From: JACKOD01 sp041591635
Lineage (GTDB): Bacteria; Pseudomonadota; Gammaproteobacteria; Pseudomonadales; Oleiphilaceae
NCBI GenBank assembly: GCA_041591635.1
Contig: JBFHRO010000096.1
Span: 1 to 11,634, forward strand
Direction of reading: 5' to 3'
DNA length: 11,634 nt
Each line of letters starts with the position of its first letter. The first letter of the stretch is position 1. Below, one piece after another: positions 1-6,276 of this stretch. The notes under the pieces are model-generated. The model saw nothing but the letters and a program-made list of their open reading frames with translations. It ran no database searches and was not told the DNA's origin. The position numbers and the translations under genes were made by a program.

Positions 1-681
1 ACCTTCGTCTGCCCGGGTAAAAATACGGGCACCCAAAGCTTGTGCATCAAAAGGCAACAAGGTTATCGGGGCGATGACCCGAACCTCGGCCGCCCCCAGA
101 ATATGTAATGCCTGAATCTGGGACCGGGCCACCCTGGAGTGCAGAATGTCACCGACAATCGCCACCACCAGGCCCTCGAAACGGCCTTTATGCTGGCGAA
201 TGGTCAGCATGTCCAGCATCGCCTGGGTCGGATGGGCATGGCGTCCGTCGCCCGCGTTGACGATCGACACCTGGGGTGTCACTGCGCTGGCAATAAAATG
301 CGGTGCGCCGCTTTGCGCGTGACGCACCACAAACATGTCGCTGGCCATCGCCTCCAGGTTTTGCAGCATGTCCGAAAGCGATTCGCCCTTGGAAGTCGCC
401 GAGGTGCTGATGTTGATGTTCAGCACATCGGCCGACAGCCGTTTGGCGGCAAGCTCGAACGTACTGCGGGTGCGGGTGCTGGCTTCAAAAAACAGATTCA
501 CTACCGTCTTGCCCCGCAGCAAGGGCACTTTCTTGATGGCTCGCTCACCTACTTCAATAAAAGAGTCGGCGGTATCCAGTATTTCTGTCAGCAGCGTCTT
601 ATCCAGGCCATCCAGCGTCAGAAAGTGCTTCAGCTGGCCATAACGGTTAAGTTGCAGCGACTTGGCAACAGAGGCAGTCAT
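1..681 (-). CDS. pyrB: Aspartate carbamoyltransferase catalytic subunit (3' end outside window)
   Basis: Catalyses carbamoyl phosphate + L-aspartate to N-carbamoyl-aspartate, the first committed step of pyrimidine synthesis, in the cytoplasm. The first 227 residues are visible; the family is usually about 310-335 residues, so roughly 100 C-terminal residues lie beyond the left edge. Seen: the carbamoyl-phosphate signature FFEASTRTRSTFELAAKRL at residues 64-82 (STRTR at 68-72), the SKGES loop near 97-101, HAHPTQAMLDM at 148-158, and GDILHSRVARS at 177-187 near the aspartate-binding half. The ATG at 681 overlaps the pyrR stop as ATGA, which fixes the start and suggests translational coupling. 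In pseudomonads PyrB forms a complex with an inactive PyrC-like protein encoded just downstream; that position is outside this window. Identification is secure. Confidence 0.97.
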   Translation of the reverse strand, partial: MTASVAKSLQLNRYGQLKHFLTLDGLDKTLLTEILDTADSFIEVGERAIKKVPLLRGKTVVNLFFEASTRTRSTFELAAKRLSADVLNINISTSATSKGESLSDMLQNLEAMASDMFVVRHAQSGAPHFIASAVTPQVSIVNAGDGRHAHPTQAMLDMLTIRQHKGRFEGLVVAIVGDILHSRVARSQIQALHILGAAEVRVIAPITLLPFDAQALGARIFTRADEG

Positions 682-1205
682 ACAGATCGTCCATTAGCGT
701 TGGCTCGGGGGAGAATTTCCAGACAGAGGGGGTGCGGCCCCTGCAGTTTCACACGCTGGCCGGCACCCACCTTCATGGTGCGCCCCACAATGTCGGGCTG
801 AATCGGCAATTCCCGCTGTGCCAGATCAATCAGCGCAACCAGCGTAATGCTGGCTGGCCGGCCGTAGTCAAAGAGTTCGTTCATGGCCGCCCTGATCGTT
901 CGGCCCGACATAATGACATCATCCACCAGAACAAGATGCCGGCCTTCCGTTTCAAAAGGCAAACGCGATGGTTTGACCGTGGGATTCAACCCCGCCTGGG
1001 TAAAGTCATCTCGGTAAAAAGAAATATCCAGCTCGCCCAGCGCGTCCTTCAGCTGCAGGCGCTGGTGAATATAGTGGGCCAACCAGACGCCGCCAGTGCG
1101 AATCCCCACCAGACAAGGGTCCTGAATTCCGCGCTCGTGCAGGCGGTCACGCAATTGCCCGGTCATTTCATCGAGCACCTGCTCTACAGCAATTTCAGCA
1201 TTCAT
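678..1205 (-). CDS. pyrR: Bifunctional pyr operon regulator / uracil phosphoribosyltransferase PyrR
   Basis: A 175-residue type I phosphoribosyltransferase. Seen: the PRPP-binding motif LVLVDDVIMSGRTIRAAM at residues 91-108, with the paired acidic residues D95-D96, and the GIRTGG loop at 34-39. This is the normal PyrR size. In Gram-positive bacteria PyrR binds pyr mRNA and causes attenuation, and it also makes UMP from uracil and PRPP. The regulatory role in gammaproteobacteria is less uniform, so regulation here is inferred. The ATG at 1205 is preceded by AGAGG about 10 nt upstream. The gene overlaps pyrB by 4 nt and follows ruvX after 44 nt. That gap contains a short perfect hairpin, but no obvious U-tract terminator. 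Confidence 0.95.
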   Translation of the reverse strand: MNAEIAVEQVLDEMTGQLRDRLHERGIQDPCLVGIRTGGVWLAHYIHQRLQLKDALGELDISFYRDDFTQAGLNPTVKPSRLPFETEGRHLVLVDDVIMSGRTIRAAMNELFDYGRPASITLVALIDLAQRELPIQPDIVGRTMKVGAGQRVKLQGPHPLCLEILPRANANGRSV

Positions 1206-1226
1206 AGTGTTGCAGCCTCTACCTCA

Positions 1227-1239
1227 GGGCCTTTGGCCC
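1227..1239 (-). other. Short hairpin (GGGCC-3 nt-GGCCC) upstream of pyrR
   Basis: In the 44-nt gap between the ruvX stop and the pyrR start there is a perfect 5-bp GC-only inverted repeat with a 3-nt loop, symmetric on both strands. It sits about 22 nt before the pyrR ATG, just ahead of the likely ribosome binding site. No T-run follows it on the minus strand, so it does not look like an intrinsic terminator. It may influence pyrR translation, mRNA processing or PyrR binding, or may simply be chance in GC-rich sequence. Confidence 0.4.
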
Positions 1240-1249
1240 AGATATGAAT

Positions 1250-1735
1250 TCAGGGTGCACAATCCGGGCAATCGTCTTCGGATTGTGCGTCACGACCTGT
1301 GGCAAACCAGCTTTCCAGAATCAGACAGGCCGCCAGACCATCGACGGAATTTCGGCCGAAATCCCGGTCGCCCCCCCGACGCATGACCAAGCCTTTGGCT
1401 TCAAAACTGGACAGTCGCTCGTCCATCATGAAACAGGGCTTGCCAAACCGGCCTTCCAGACGGCGGGCGAATTTTCGTGCCCGCAGACTCATCTCGTTCG
1501 CAGTGCCATCCATGTTGAGCGGCAACCCCACAACGAAGGCATCGGGCTGCCACTCCTGCACCCGCTTTTCAAGCTCGGGCCAGTGCACTATTCCGTCTTT
1601 GGCTGCCAAGGGCGCAAGCTCAGAGGCCGTCCCCAAAAGCTGGCGACCCACAGCAACCCCGATGCGCCGGGTACCGAAATCAAAGCACATGAGGGTGTTC
1701 ATGGTTCGGGCTTTGCGGCCGCCAGCACGCGTCAT
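1250..1735 (-). CDS. ruvX: RNase H-fold RuvX/YqgF family protein (putative Holliday junction resolvase / pre-16S rRNA nuclease)
   Basis: Encodes 161 residues, somewhat longer than E. coli YqgF (138). RNase H-like fold motifs are visible: FDFGTRRIGVAVG at residues 18-30 with catalytic-type D19, VGLPLNMDG at 69-77, MDERLSS at 104-110 with E106, and NSVDGLAACLIL at 129-140 with D132. Family members are linked to maturation of the 16S rRNA 5' end and, on structural grounds, were proposed as Holliday junction resolvases. The ATG at 1735 overlaps the algH stop as ATGA, which favours this start. An internal ATG at 1702 gives a protein beginning MNTLMCFDFG that fits the family N-terminus equally well. 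The C-terminal tail carries a CPDC (CxxC) motif beyond the usual family end. The algH-ruvX gene pair is widely conserved in proteobacteria. Confidence 0.94.
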   Translation of the reverse strand: MTRAGGRKARTMNTLMCFDFGTRRIGVAVGRQLLGTASELAPLAAKDGIVHWPELEKRVQEWQPDAFVVGLPLNMDGTANEMSLRARKFARRLEGRFGKPCFMMDERLSSFEAKGLVMRRGGDRDFGRNSVDGLAACLILESWFATGRDAQSEDDCPDCAP

Positions 1736-2277
1736 GAATGTCCCACTTGCCCACTCAACTGCACCAGATCTACCCCCAGGGAGCCAAGCGCCGCATTAAA
1801 GCGTTCATGGAAGGGCAGGTCAAAGAGAATGTCCCGCGTGGCCGGACAAACGAGCCAGGCATTCTCCGCCAGCTCCTGTTCGAGCTGGCCCTCGCCCCAC
1901 CCCGCATAGCCAAGTGCCACCAGGAAGGCTTTCGGCCCTTCACCGGTGGCAATGGCCGCCAATATATCCTTGGAGGTAGTCAAGCGAACGCCATCGGCAA
2001 TGGCAATGGTGGAATTCCAGTTTCCGTCGCCATCATGCAACACGAAGCCCCTGTCGAGCTGCACCGGTCCACCCGAAAATACCGGCGCATCCAGGTCGTC
2101 ACAACCCAGGTCGAGCTGTTCCAGCACCTCACTCAAAGACAGATCCAAAGGCCGATTAATGACAATGCCCATGGCACCCTTATCCGAATGCTCGCATATA
2201 TAGGTCAGGGTTCCGGCAAAATTCGGATCCTTCATTTGAGGCATGGCAATCAAGAACTGGTTTCGAAAGCTTTGCAT
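1732..2277 (-). CDS. algH: YqgE/AlgH family protein
   Basis: Encodes 181 residues, the usual family length. Conserved blocks seen: FLIAMPQMKDPNFAGTLTY at residues 8-26, GAMGIVINRP at 34-43, SGGPVQLDRGFVLH at 68-81, LGYAGWGEGQLEQEL at 122-136, and WLVCPATRDILFD at 141-153. AlgH was named for an effect on alginate expression in P. aeruginosa; its biochemical role is not settled and no enzyme motif is obvious to me. The start at 2277 is chosen because MQSFRNQFLIAMP matches the conserved N-terminus. The frame stays open further upstream to about 2517, but that extension overlaps the tonB coding sequence and does not resemble the family. An ATG at 2307, 7 nt after the tonB stop, is a possible alternative. 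The stop overlaps the ruvX start by 4 nt. Confidence 0.95.
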   Translation of the reverse strand: MQSFRNQFLIAMPQMKDPNFAGTLTYICEHSDKGAMGIVINRPLDLSLSEVLEQLDLGCDDLDAPVFSGGPVQLDRGFVLHDGDGNWNSTIAIADGVRLTTSKDILAAIATGEGPKAFLVALGYAGWGEGQLEQELAENAWLVCPATRDILFDLPFHERFNAALGSLGVDLVQLSGQVGHS

Positions 2278-2314
2278 TGGCGTCACCCGACTCCCGGCAT
2301 GCGGCATGGCGCTA

Positions 2315-3199
2315 TCAACTGCTTGATAGCCCCTTGGGTTGGAAAGAAAAGGTTCGTATGATTTCGAGAATATCGCGCTCCTCTCTGACTTCCTGCGGAA
2401 ACGGCAGAAAAGGGGAAGCCAGCCTGACGATCCGAACCGCCGCATCATCCAGCAACTTGTGGCCGGAGGATTCCAGCACTCTGATATCCTTAATCGTCCC
2501 GTTCGGCCACAAGGCAATCAACAATCTCGGCTTGCCGTAGATTTTACGTTGGCGGGCCTCCTCGGGATAGTTGAGATTACCCACCCGTTCGATTTTCTTT
2601 TGCCAGTTCTGTATGTAGAAGGCGTCGACTACGCTCATGGTCGAAGAAGAGGTCAGGCGCGTGATTCGCGGCCGATTACTGTAGGACTGCTCCTGCTCGG
2701 CCAAGCGGGCTTCAAGACTGGCAATCTCGAGACTGCGCTCCATGATGGTCTTGCGTGGCGGGGTGGGTGCCTCTTCGGGCACCTCTTGCTTCTCGACCGG
2801 TGTCACATCGGTTACCTGAGCCGACGAACTTGATTCCGTGACAACCACGGTTTTGTCTTTGAGCGGATCAGCAGGGGGCAAAGGCGGGGGCGTCACCGTC
2901 GCCTCGACAGGCAAGGGTTCGGGATTCTTGAATTCGGGTTTCTCCAGCGCCGTCAGCTCCGGCGCATCCAGCTCGGTGCCACTGCCTTTCTGATTCGCCT
3001 GCGCGAGAAAGTCCGCTTTTTCCGGCTTCTCGACGTCATCATGCTGTGCCAGCGTAATGGCCATGGTATGAGGGGCCGGCTTGGGATCTTCCTTGTCGAA
3101 ACTGAGCCCGAGCACCAAAATGGCGTGCAGTGCCAGTGCCACAAATACGGTAAAGCTCAGGCGATCGATGTCGCTGGCGGTGCCTGCGGAAACAGCCAT
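2315..3199 (-). CDS. tonB3: TonB family energy-transducing protein, TonB3-like
   Basis: Encodes 294 residues with TonB architecture: a short cytoplasmic N-terminus, one membrane anchor at about 14-33 containing a histidine (H25) in the place typical of TonB anchors, a periplasmic Pro/Glu-rich region (about 92-115 and 134-150), a predicted coiled coil around 152-172, and a C-terminal TonB domain at about 208-288 (NLNYPEEARQRKIYGKPRL, then the WPNG and SSGHKLLDDAA segments). TonB proteins couple inner-membrane proton motive force to outer-membrane receptors. No exbB or exbD is in view. Position next to gshB and the pil-chp cluster matches P. aeruginosa tonB3, which is reported to be needed for normal twitching and pilus assembly; the symbol rests on that synteny. 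Start is uncertain: GGAGGG at 3212-3217 lies 12 nt from the ATG (3199) but 9 nt from an adjacent in-frame TTG (3202). Confidence 0.9.
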   Translation of the reverse strand: MAVSAGTASDIDRLSFTVFVALALHAILVLGLSFDKEDPKPAPHTMAITLAQHDDVEKPEKADFLAQANQKGSGTELDAPELTALEKPEFKNPEPLPVEATVTPPPLPPADPLKDKTVVVTESSSSAQVTDVTPVEKQEVPEEAPTPPRKTIMERSLEIASLEARLAEQEQSYSNRPRITRLTSSSTMSVVDAFYIQNWQKKIERVGNLNYPEEARQRKIYGKPRLLIALWPNGTIKDIRVLESSGHKLLDDAAVRIVRLASPFLPFPQEVREERDILEIIRTFSFQPKGLSSS

Positions 3200-3202
3200 C
3201 AA

Positions 3203-3349
3203 GTGTTTTAACCCTCCGTCTTGCGCAAAAAAACAGACTCATCTTTGGCGTTGGCCACAGATCCATGCCATGCGCTCGAAGAGAAAAGTCTGAATGCTAG
3301 GTCTGGAATTGTCCAGTGTACGCGCCGACAAATCACTTGCAGATCATAT
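3203..3349. other. gshB-tonB intergenic gap, nothing specific recognised
   Basis: 147 nt between the gshB stop and the tonB start on the minus strand. I see no GC-rich hairpin followed by a T-run and no convincing sigma-70 promoter, only the tonB Shine-Dalgarno sequence near its end. Confidence 0.5.
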
Positions 3350-4306
3350 TCACCCGCGTCGCACGGCCAGCGTCCTTTCCAGCGCATCCATCAATTGCCC
3401 GGCGATATCCAGTTTGCATGCCTTGTCCAGCTCGCGAATACAGGTAGGACTGGTGACATTTATTTCTGTCAGATAATCACCAATCACATCCAGGCCAACA
3501 AAATAAAGCCCCTTTTCTCGCAGCATCGGGCCAACTTGCTTGCATATCCACCTATCCCTGTCTGTCAGGGGGCGGGCCTCACCACGACCACCAGCCGCAA
3601 GGTTTCCCCGATGCTCACCGGCCCCCGGAATCCGCGCCAAGGCATAGGGCACAGGTTCGCCATCAATCATCAGGATGCGCTTGTCACCGGCAACGATTTC
3701 AGGCAAATACTTCTGCGCCATGATCTGATGCTCCCCGTGCTGCGTCAGCGTCTCGATAATGACACCCACATTCGCATCAGCCTCTTTTACCCTGAAAACA
3801 GCCCTCCCGCCCATGCCGTCCAGCGGTTTCATTACCACATCGCCATGGATGGCATGAAAGGCGCGCAACCGCTCCTTGCTGCGCGACACCAGCAACGGCG
3901 GGCAGCAGTCAGCAAACCAGGTCGCAAAGAGCTTTTCATTGCAGTCCCGCAGACTCTGCGGCCGATTGACGACCAGCACACCTTCACGCTCCGCCATCTC
4001 GAGCATGTGCGTGGCAAAGATGAACTCCCTGTCTACTGGCGGATCCTTGCGCATCAAAATGATATCCAGCTCGGCCAGTGCAATATCGCTGGCAGCGCCA
4101 TAGTCAAACCAGTCTTGGGCATTATCCCGAACTGTGAGTTGTTGAACCCGGGCCTGCACCACCGAGTTATCAATAAACAGATCTTTCTGTTGCATGTACT
4201 GAATCGACCAACCGCGGGACTGCGCCGCCAACAGCATGGCCAGCGAACTGTCCTTCGCTACATTAATGGATTCGATTGGATCCATCAGGATACCCAGCTT
4301 GATCAT
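3350..4306 (-). CDS. gshB: Glutathione synthetase
   Basis: Encodes 318 residues; E. coli GshB has 316. It ligates gamma-glutamylcysteine and glycine using ATP, the second step of glutathione synthesis, in the cytoplasm. The ATP-grasp motifs are complete and collinear with the E. coli protein: MIKLGILMDPIESINVAKDS at the N-terminus, ILMRKDPP at 83-90, VNRPQSLRDCNEKLF at 113-127, KPLDGMGG at 160-167, GEPVPYALARIP at 216-227, RGNLAAGGRGE at 233-243, and LTEINVTSP at 279-287 with metal-binding-type E281 and N283. The start at 4306 is fixed by family alignment and by GGAGG (complement of 4317-4321) at 10-nt spacing; an upstream in-frame ATG at 4363 lacks family similarity. A 147-nt gap to tonB shows no clear terminator, so read-through is possible. 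Confidence 0.97.
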   Translation of the reverse strand: MIKLGILMDPIESINVAKDSSLAMLLAAQSRGWSIQYMQQKDLFIDNSVVQARVQQLTVRDNAQDWFDYGAASDIALAELDIILMRKDPPVDREFIFATHMLEMAEREGVLVVNRPQSLRDCNEKLFATWFADCCPPLLVSRSKERLRAFHAIHGDVVMKPLDGMGGRAVFRVKEADANVGVIIETLTQHGEHQIMAQKYLPEIVAGDKRILMIDGEPVPYALARIPGAGEHRGNLAAGGRGEARPLTDRDRWICKQVGPMLREKGLYFVGLDVIGDYLTEINVTSPTCIRELDKACKLDIAGQLMDALERTLAVRRG

Positions 4307-4369
4307 CGCCCTTGGTCCTCCGCGCACATTGAGATAATGACCACCATGAAAACAGCAGGCCAAGCGAGC

Positions 4370-4375
4370 ACTATA
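4370..4375 (-). promoter_or_regulatory. Candidate -10 element for gshB
   Basis: Reading the minus strand, TATAGT (one mismatch from TATAAT) lies 64 nt before the gshB ATG. The hexamer 17 nt upstream of it, TTCGCG, is a poor -35, so this is only a candidate sigma-70 promoter. Confidence 0.3.
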
Positions 4376-4531
4376 CTGCCAACAGCAGCACCCGCGAACC
4401 CGCTTGCGCCAAACAATGACACTTTCTACGCCATTTTTTGTTTTTGTACTACGCTTGTTTCAGGCGCGAAATCCCCTCATTCAGTTGCAACAGCCGTAGC
4501 TGAATTTCGATTATCGGACAGATAAAGGTTC

Positions 4532-4554
4532 TGCGCAGGAGTAAAACCTGCGCA
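4532..4554. repeat. Perfect 8-bp inverted repeat with 7-nt loop
   Basis: TGCGCAGG (4532-4539) and CCTGCGCA (4547-4554) are exact reverse complements separated by AGTAAAA. The stem is GC-rich. Neither strand shows a following T-run, so a standard intrinsic terminator is unlikely. It could be an operator for a dimeric regulator or a transcript stem-loop. It lies about 220 nt upstream of pilG. Confidence 0.6.
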
Positions 4555-4584
4555 CGCGCACAAAGACTTACGACACTTGCGAAT

Positions 4585-4613
4585 TTAAACTATAAATATT
4601 CGACACTTATAGA
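4585..4613 (+). promoter_or_regulatory. Candidate promoter for the pilG cluster
   Basis: TTAAAC (4585-4590) and TATAGA (4608-4613) are separated by 17 nt in the most AT-rich part of the intergenic region. The -10 fits reasonably, the -35 poorly. It lies about 160 nt upstream of the pilG ATG, implying a long leader if used. The -10 overlaps the second CGACACTT repeat. Confidence 0.3.
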
Positions 4614-4776
4614 TTGAACCACTAATCTGTGTTAAAAAGCCGAGTCAACATCTGTTTGCGGTGGATTTGCGCAATAGTTTGGTACAAAACCTGGCGCCAG
4701 CAACGCAAGTTAACGAGCAAAGCCGAAGCAACGCACAGTGCGCACAACAACAATGAGCTAGCAGGGCAGTTGGATA

Positions 4777-5163
4777 ATGGAAGACAATTTTGAAAACCTG
4801 AAAGTGATGGTTATAGACGACAGCAAAACCATTCGTCGAACCGCCGAAACGCTGCTGAAAAAAGTTGGCTGCGATGTCATTACCGCAACAGACGGCTTTG
4901 ACGCACTGGCAAAAATCGCCGACACCCGCCCCGATATCATCTTTGTCGACATCATGATGCCCCGACTGGACGGCTATCAAACCTGCGCACTGATCAAAAA
5001 CAACAGTGCGTTCAAATCGACGCCGGTCATTATGCTGTCCAGCAAGGACGGTTTGTTTGACAAGGCAAAGGGACGCATTGTCGGATCCGACCAATACCTG
5101 ACAAAACCGTTCAGCAAAGATGAATTGCTTGGCACGATCAAGGCACACATGCCCAAGGGCTAG
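4777..5163 (+). CDS. pilG: Type IV pilus response regulator PilG (CheY-like)
   Basis: Encodes 128 residues, a single receiver domain with no output domain. Seen: the acidic pair D14-D15 in VMVIDDSKTIRRTAETLL, phospho-acceptor D58 in IIFVDIMMPRLDG, S88-S89 in VIMLSSKDG, and K110 in YLTKPF, so all residues needed for phosphorylation are present. The sequence is nearly the same as I recall for P. aeruginosa PilG over residues 8-125. PilG is the CheY-type output of the Pil-Chp system that promotes pilus extension and cAMP production through FimV/FimL and CyaB; those partners are not in the window. It is first in the plus-strand cluster. A 122-nt gap before pilH leaves room for separate regulation. 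Confidence 0.97.
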   Translation: MEDNFENLKVMVIDDSKTIRRTAETLLKKVGCDVITATDGFDALAKIADTRPDIIFVDIMMPRLDGYQTCALIKNNSAFKSTPVIMLSSKDGLFDKAKGRIVGSDQYLTKPFSKDELLGTIKAHMPKG

Positions 5164-5285
5164 TCTTGCCGGACATCGCACGCATTCATTGCCTATCGGG
5201 AATCCGGATGAACCATAGTTGATTTGCCAGTCAACACACACATAGTTCAGAGCTGTCGCATTAGACACATTTAACTGGGGGAAAC

Positions 5286-5648
5286 ATGGCTCGAATATTG
5301 ATCGTAGATGACTCGCCCACCGAAGTCAGAAAGATTTCAAGCATTCTTGAAAAGCACAATCACACCATCATTACCGCCGAAAATGGCGCCGATGGGGTAG
5401 CCACCGCGCGGGCAGAAAGACCTGACCTGATTCTGATGGATGTGGTCATGCCGGGACTCAATGGTTTTCAGGCAACCCGGCAACTGACACGCACGGCCGA
5501 AACGGCCGAAATTCCCGTGGTAATTGTGACAACCAAGGATCAGGAAACCGACCGCGTCTGGGGTACCCGCCAGGGGGCCAAAGGCTATCTGGTAAAACCT
5601 GTCAACGAAGACGATTTGATCAAAACGATCAAAGAGCTTCTTTCTTAA
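5286..5648 (+). CDS. pilH: Twitching motility response regulator PilH (CheY-like)
   Basis: Encodes 120 residues, a stand-alone receiver domain. Seen: D8-D9 in ILIVDDSPTEVRKISSIL, phospho-acceptor D52 in LILMDVVMPGLNG, T82-T83 in VVIVTTKDQ, and the lysine of GYLVKPV near 103-105. In P. aeruginosa PilH opposes PilG, either as a phosphate sink or by promoting pilus retraction through PilU; which applies here cannot be read from sequence. The conserved VWGTRQGAKGYLVKP stretch distinguishes it from PilG. The start is supported by GGGGGAA just upstream of the ATG. Only 20 nt separate its stop from the pilI ATG, consistent with one transcript. Confidence 0.96.
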   Translation: MARILIVDDSPTEVRKISSILEKHNHTIITAENGADGVATARAERPDLILMDVVMPGLNGFQATRQLTRTAETAEIPVVIVTTKDQETDRVWGTRQGAKGYLVKPVNEDDLIKTIKELLS

Positions 5649-5668
5649 CAGGCGGAGCCTTGAAAGCA

Positions 5669-6208
5669 ATGTCAGAACAGACATCTCCCTTTCTTGTACT
5701 TACCGATATAGGCCGACGCAGCCGGGCGCTGGCGGCCGGTTTGCCTGCACAGGAAGAGGTAGTTGAGCTTTGGAACGGCATCGGGTTTTCCCTTGCCGGC
5801 CAAAAGTATGTGGCCCCCATGGGAGAGGTTATAGAAATCCTCCATGTCCCGCGTTACACACAGGTGCCAGGGGTAGAACACTGGTTGTGCGGTATTGCAA
5901 ACGTTCGCGGCCGCCTGCTTCCCATTCTGGACTTGTGCTATTTCTTTAATCTTCCCCGCACCACGTCGATCCGGGACAAGCGCGTACTGGTAGTGGAAAA
6001 CGGGGACATTCTGAGTGGTCTCATCGTCGATAGCGTTCAAGGCATGCAGTATTTCGCCGTGGACAGTTACCGACCACAGATCCCTGTGCAGAATGAAAGC
6101 ATGGCTCCGTTCGTGAAGGGCGCCTACGTTAAAAACAATGAACCATGGAGCGTGTTCAGCGCTGTTGCCTTGACCGAGGACGATCGCTTCCTCGATGTTT
6201 CAGCCTGA
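5669..6208 (+). CDS. pilI: Type IV pilus chemotaxis coupling protein PilI (CheW-like)
   Basis: Encodes 179 residues with a CheW-like domain at about 35-175. It is the cytoplasmic adaptor linking the receptor PilJ to the kinase ChpA. Seen: the N-terminal block SRALAAGLPAQEE (18-30), characteristic of PilI; YVAPMGEVIEIL (47-58); the CheW core GIANVRGRLLPILDL (75-89); and GLIVDSVQGMQYFAVD (117-132). The ATG at 5669 is chosen because it follows GGCGGAG (5651-5657). An in-frame TTG at 5660 would add three residues but lies only 2 nt from that site. The following gap to pilJ is 68 nt with no terminator seen. Confidence 0.95.
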   Translation: MSEQTSPFLVLTDIGRRSRALAAGLPAQEEVVELWNGIGFSLAGQKYVAPMGEVIEILHVPRYTQVPGVEHWLCGIANVRGRLLPILDLCYFFNLPRTTSIRDKRVLVVENGDILSGLIVDSVQGMQYFAVDSYRPQIPVQNESMAPFVKGAYVKNNEPWSVFSAVALTEDDRFLDVSA

Positions 6209-6276
6209 TCCGCAAACAGAATCACCACCATACAAAATAGATCCAGAACAACAACGAACAGGCCGGGAGCCAGAAC

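Larger units (their letters stand above)
4307..4776. promoter_or_regulatory. Divergent gshB / pilG intergenic regulatory region
   Basis: 470 nt separate two divergently transcribed genes, the longest non-coding stretch in the window. It should hold the promoters of both gshB and the pil-chp cluster. The pilG-side part is AT-rich around 4580-4615. The region also holds a T-rich run at about 4432-4447, a perfect inverted repeat at 4532-4554 and paired CGACACTT repeats at 4571-4578 and 4601-4608. Open frames crossing it have no recognisable protein features, and I do not believe it codes for protein. A small RNA cannot be excluded by eye. Confidence 0.7.

Noticed and set aside
2278..2517. 80-codon N-terminal extension of algH
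   Set aside because: The extension overlaps the 3' end of tonB in another frame and bears no resemblance to the YqgE/AlgH N-terminus; the protein beginning at 2277 has the family length.
4479..4505. ATTCAG / CTGAAT inverted repeat with 15-nt spacer in the divergent region
   Set aside because: Six-base arms with a long spacer are expected by chance at this scale, and no link to a promoter element could be seen.
3221..4525. Long plus-strand open frame opposite gshB (434 codons)
   Set aside because: It is antisense to a complete, strongly conserved gshB frame, has no recognisable domain and is rich in His, Arg, Gln and Pro as expected from the reverse complement of a GC-rich gene.
4645..5268. 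Minus-strand open frame opposite pilG
   Set aside because: pilG on the plus strand matches its family almost residue for residue; the antisense frame is Cys/His/Val rich without domain features.
5164..5285. Possible terminator or structured element between pilG and pilH (CCGGA at 5169-5173 with TCCGG at 5203-5207)
   Set aside because: The arms are only 5 bp with a 29-nt loop and no T-run follows, so it is not distinguishable from chance.
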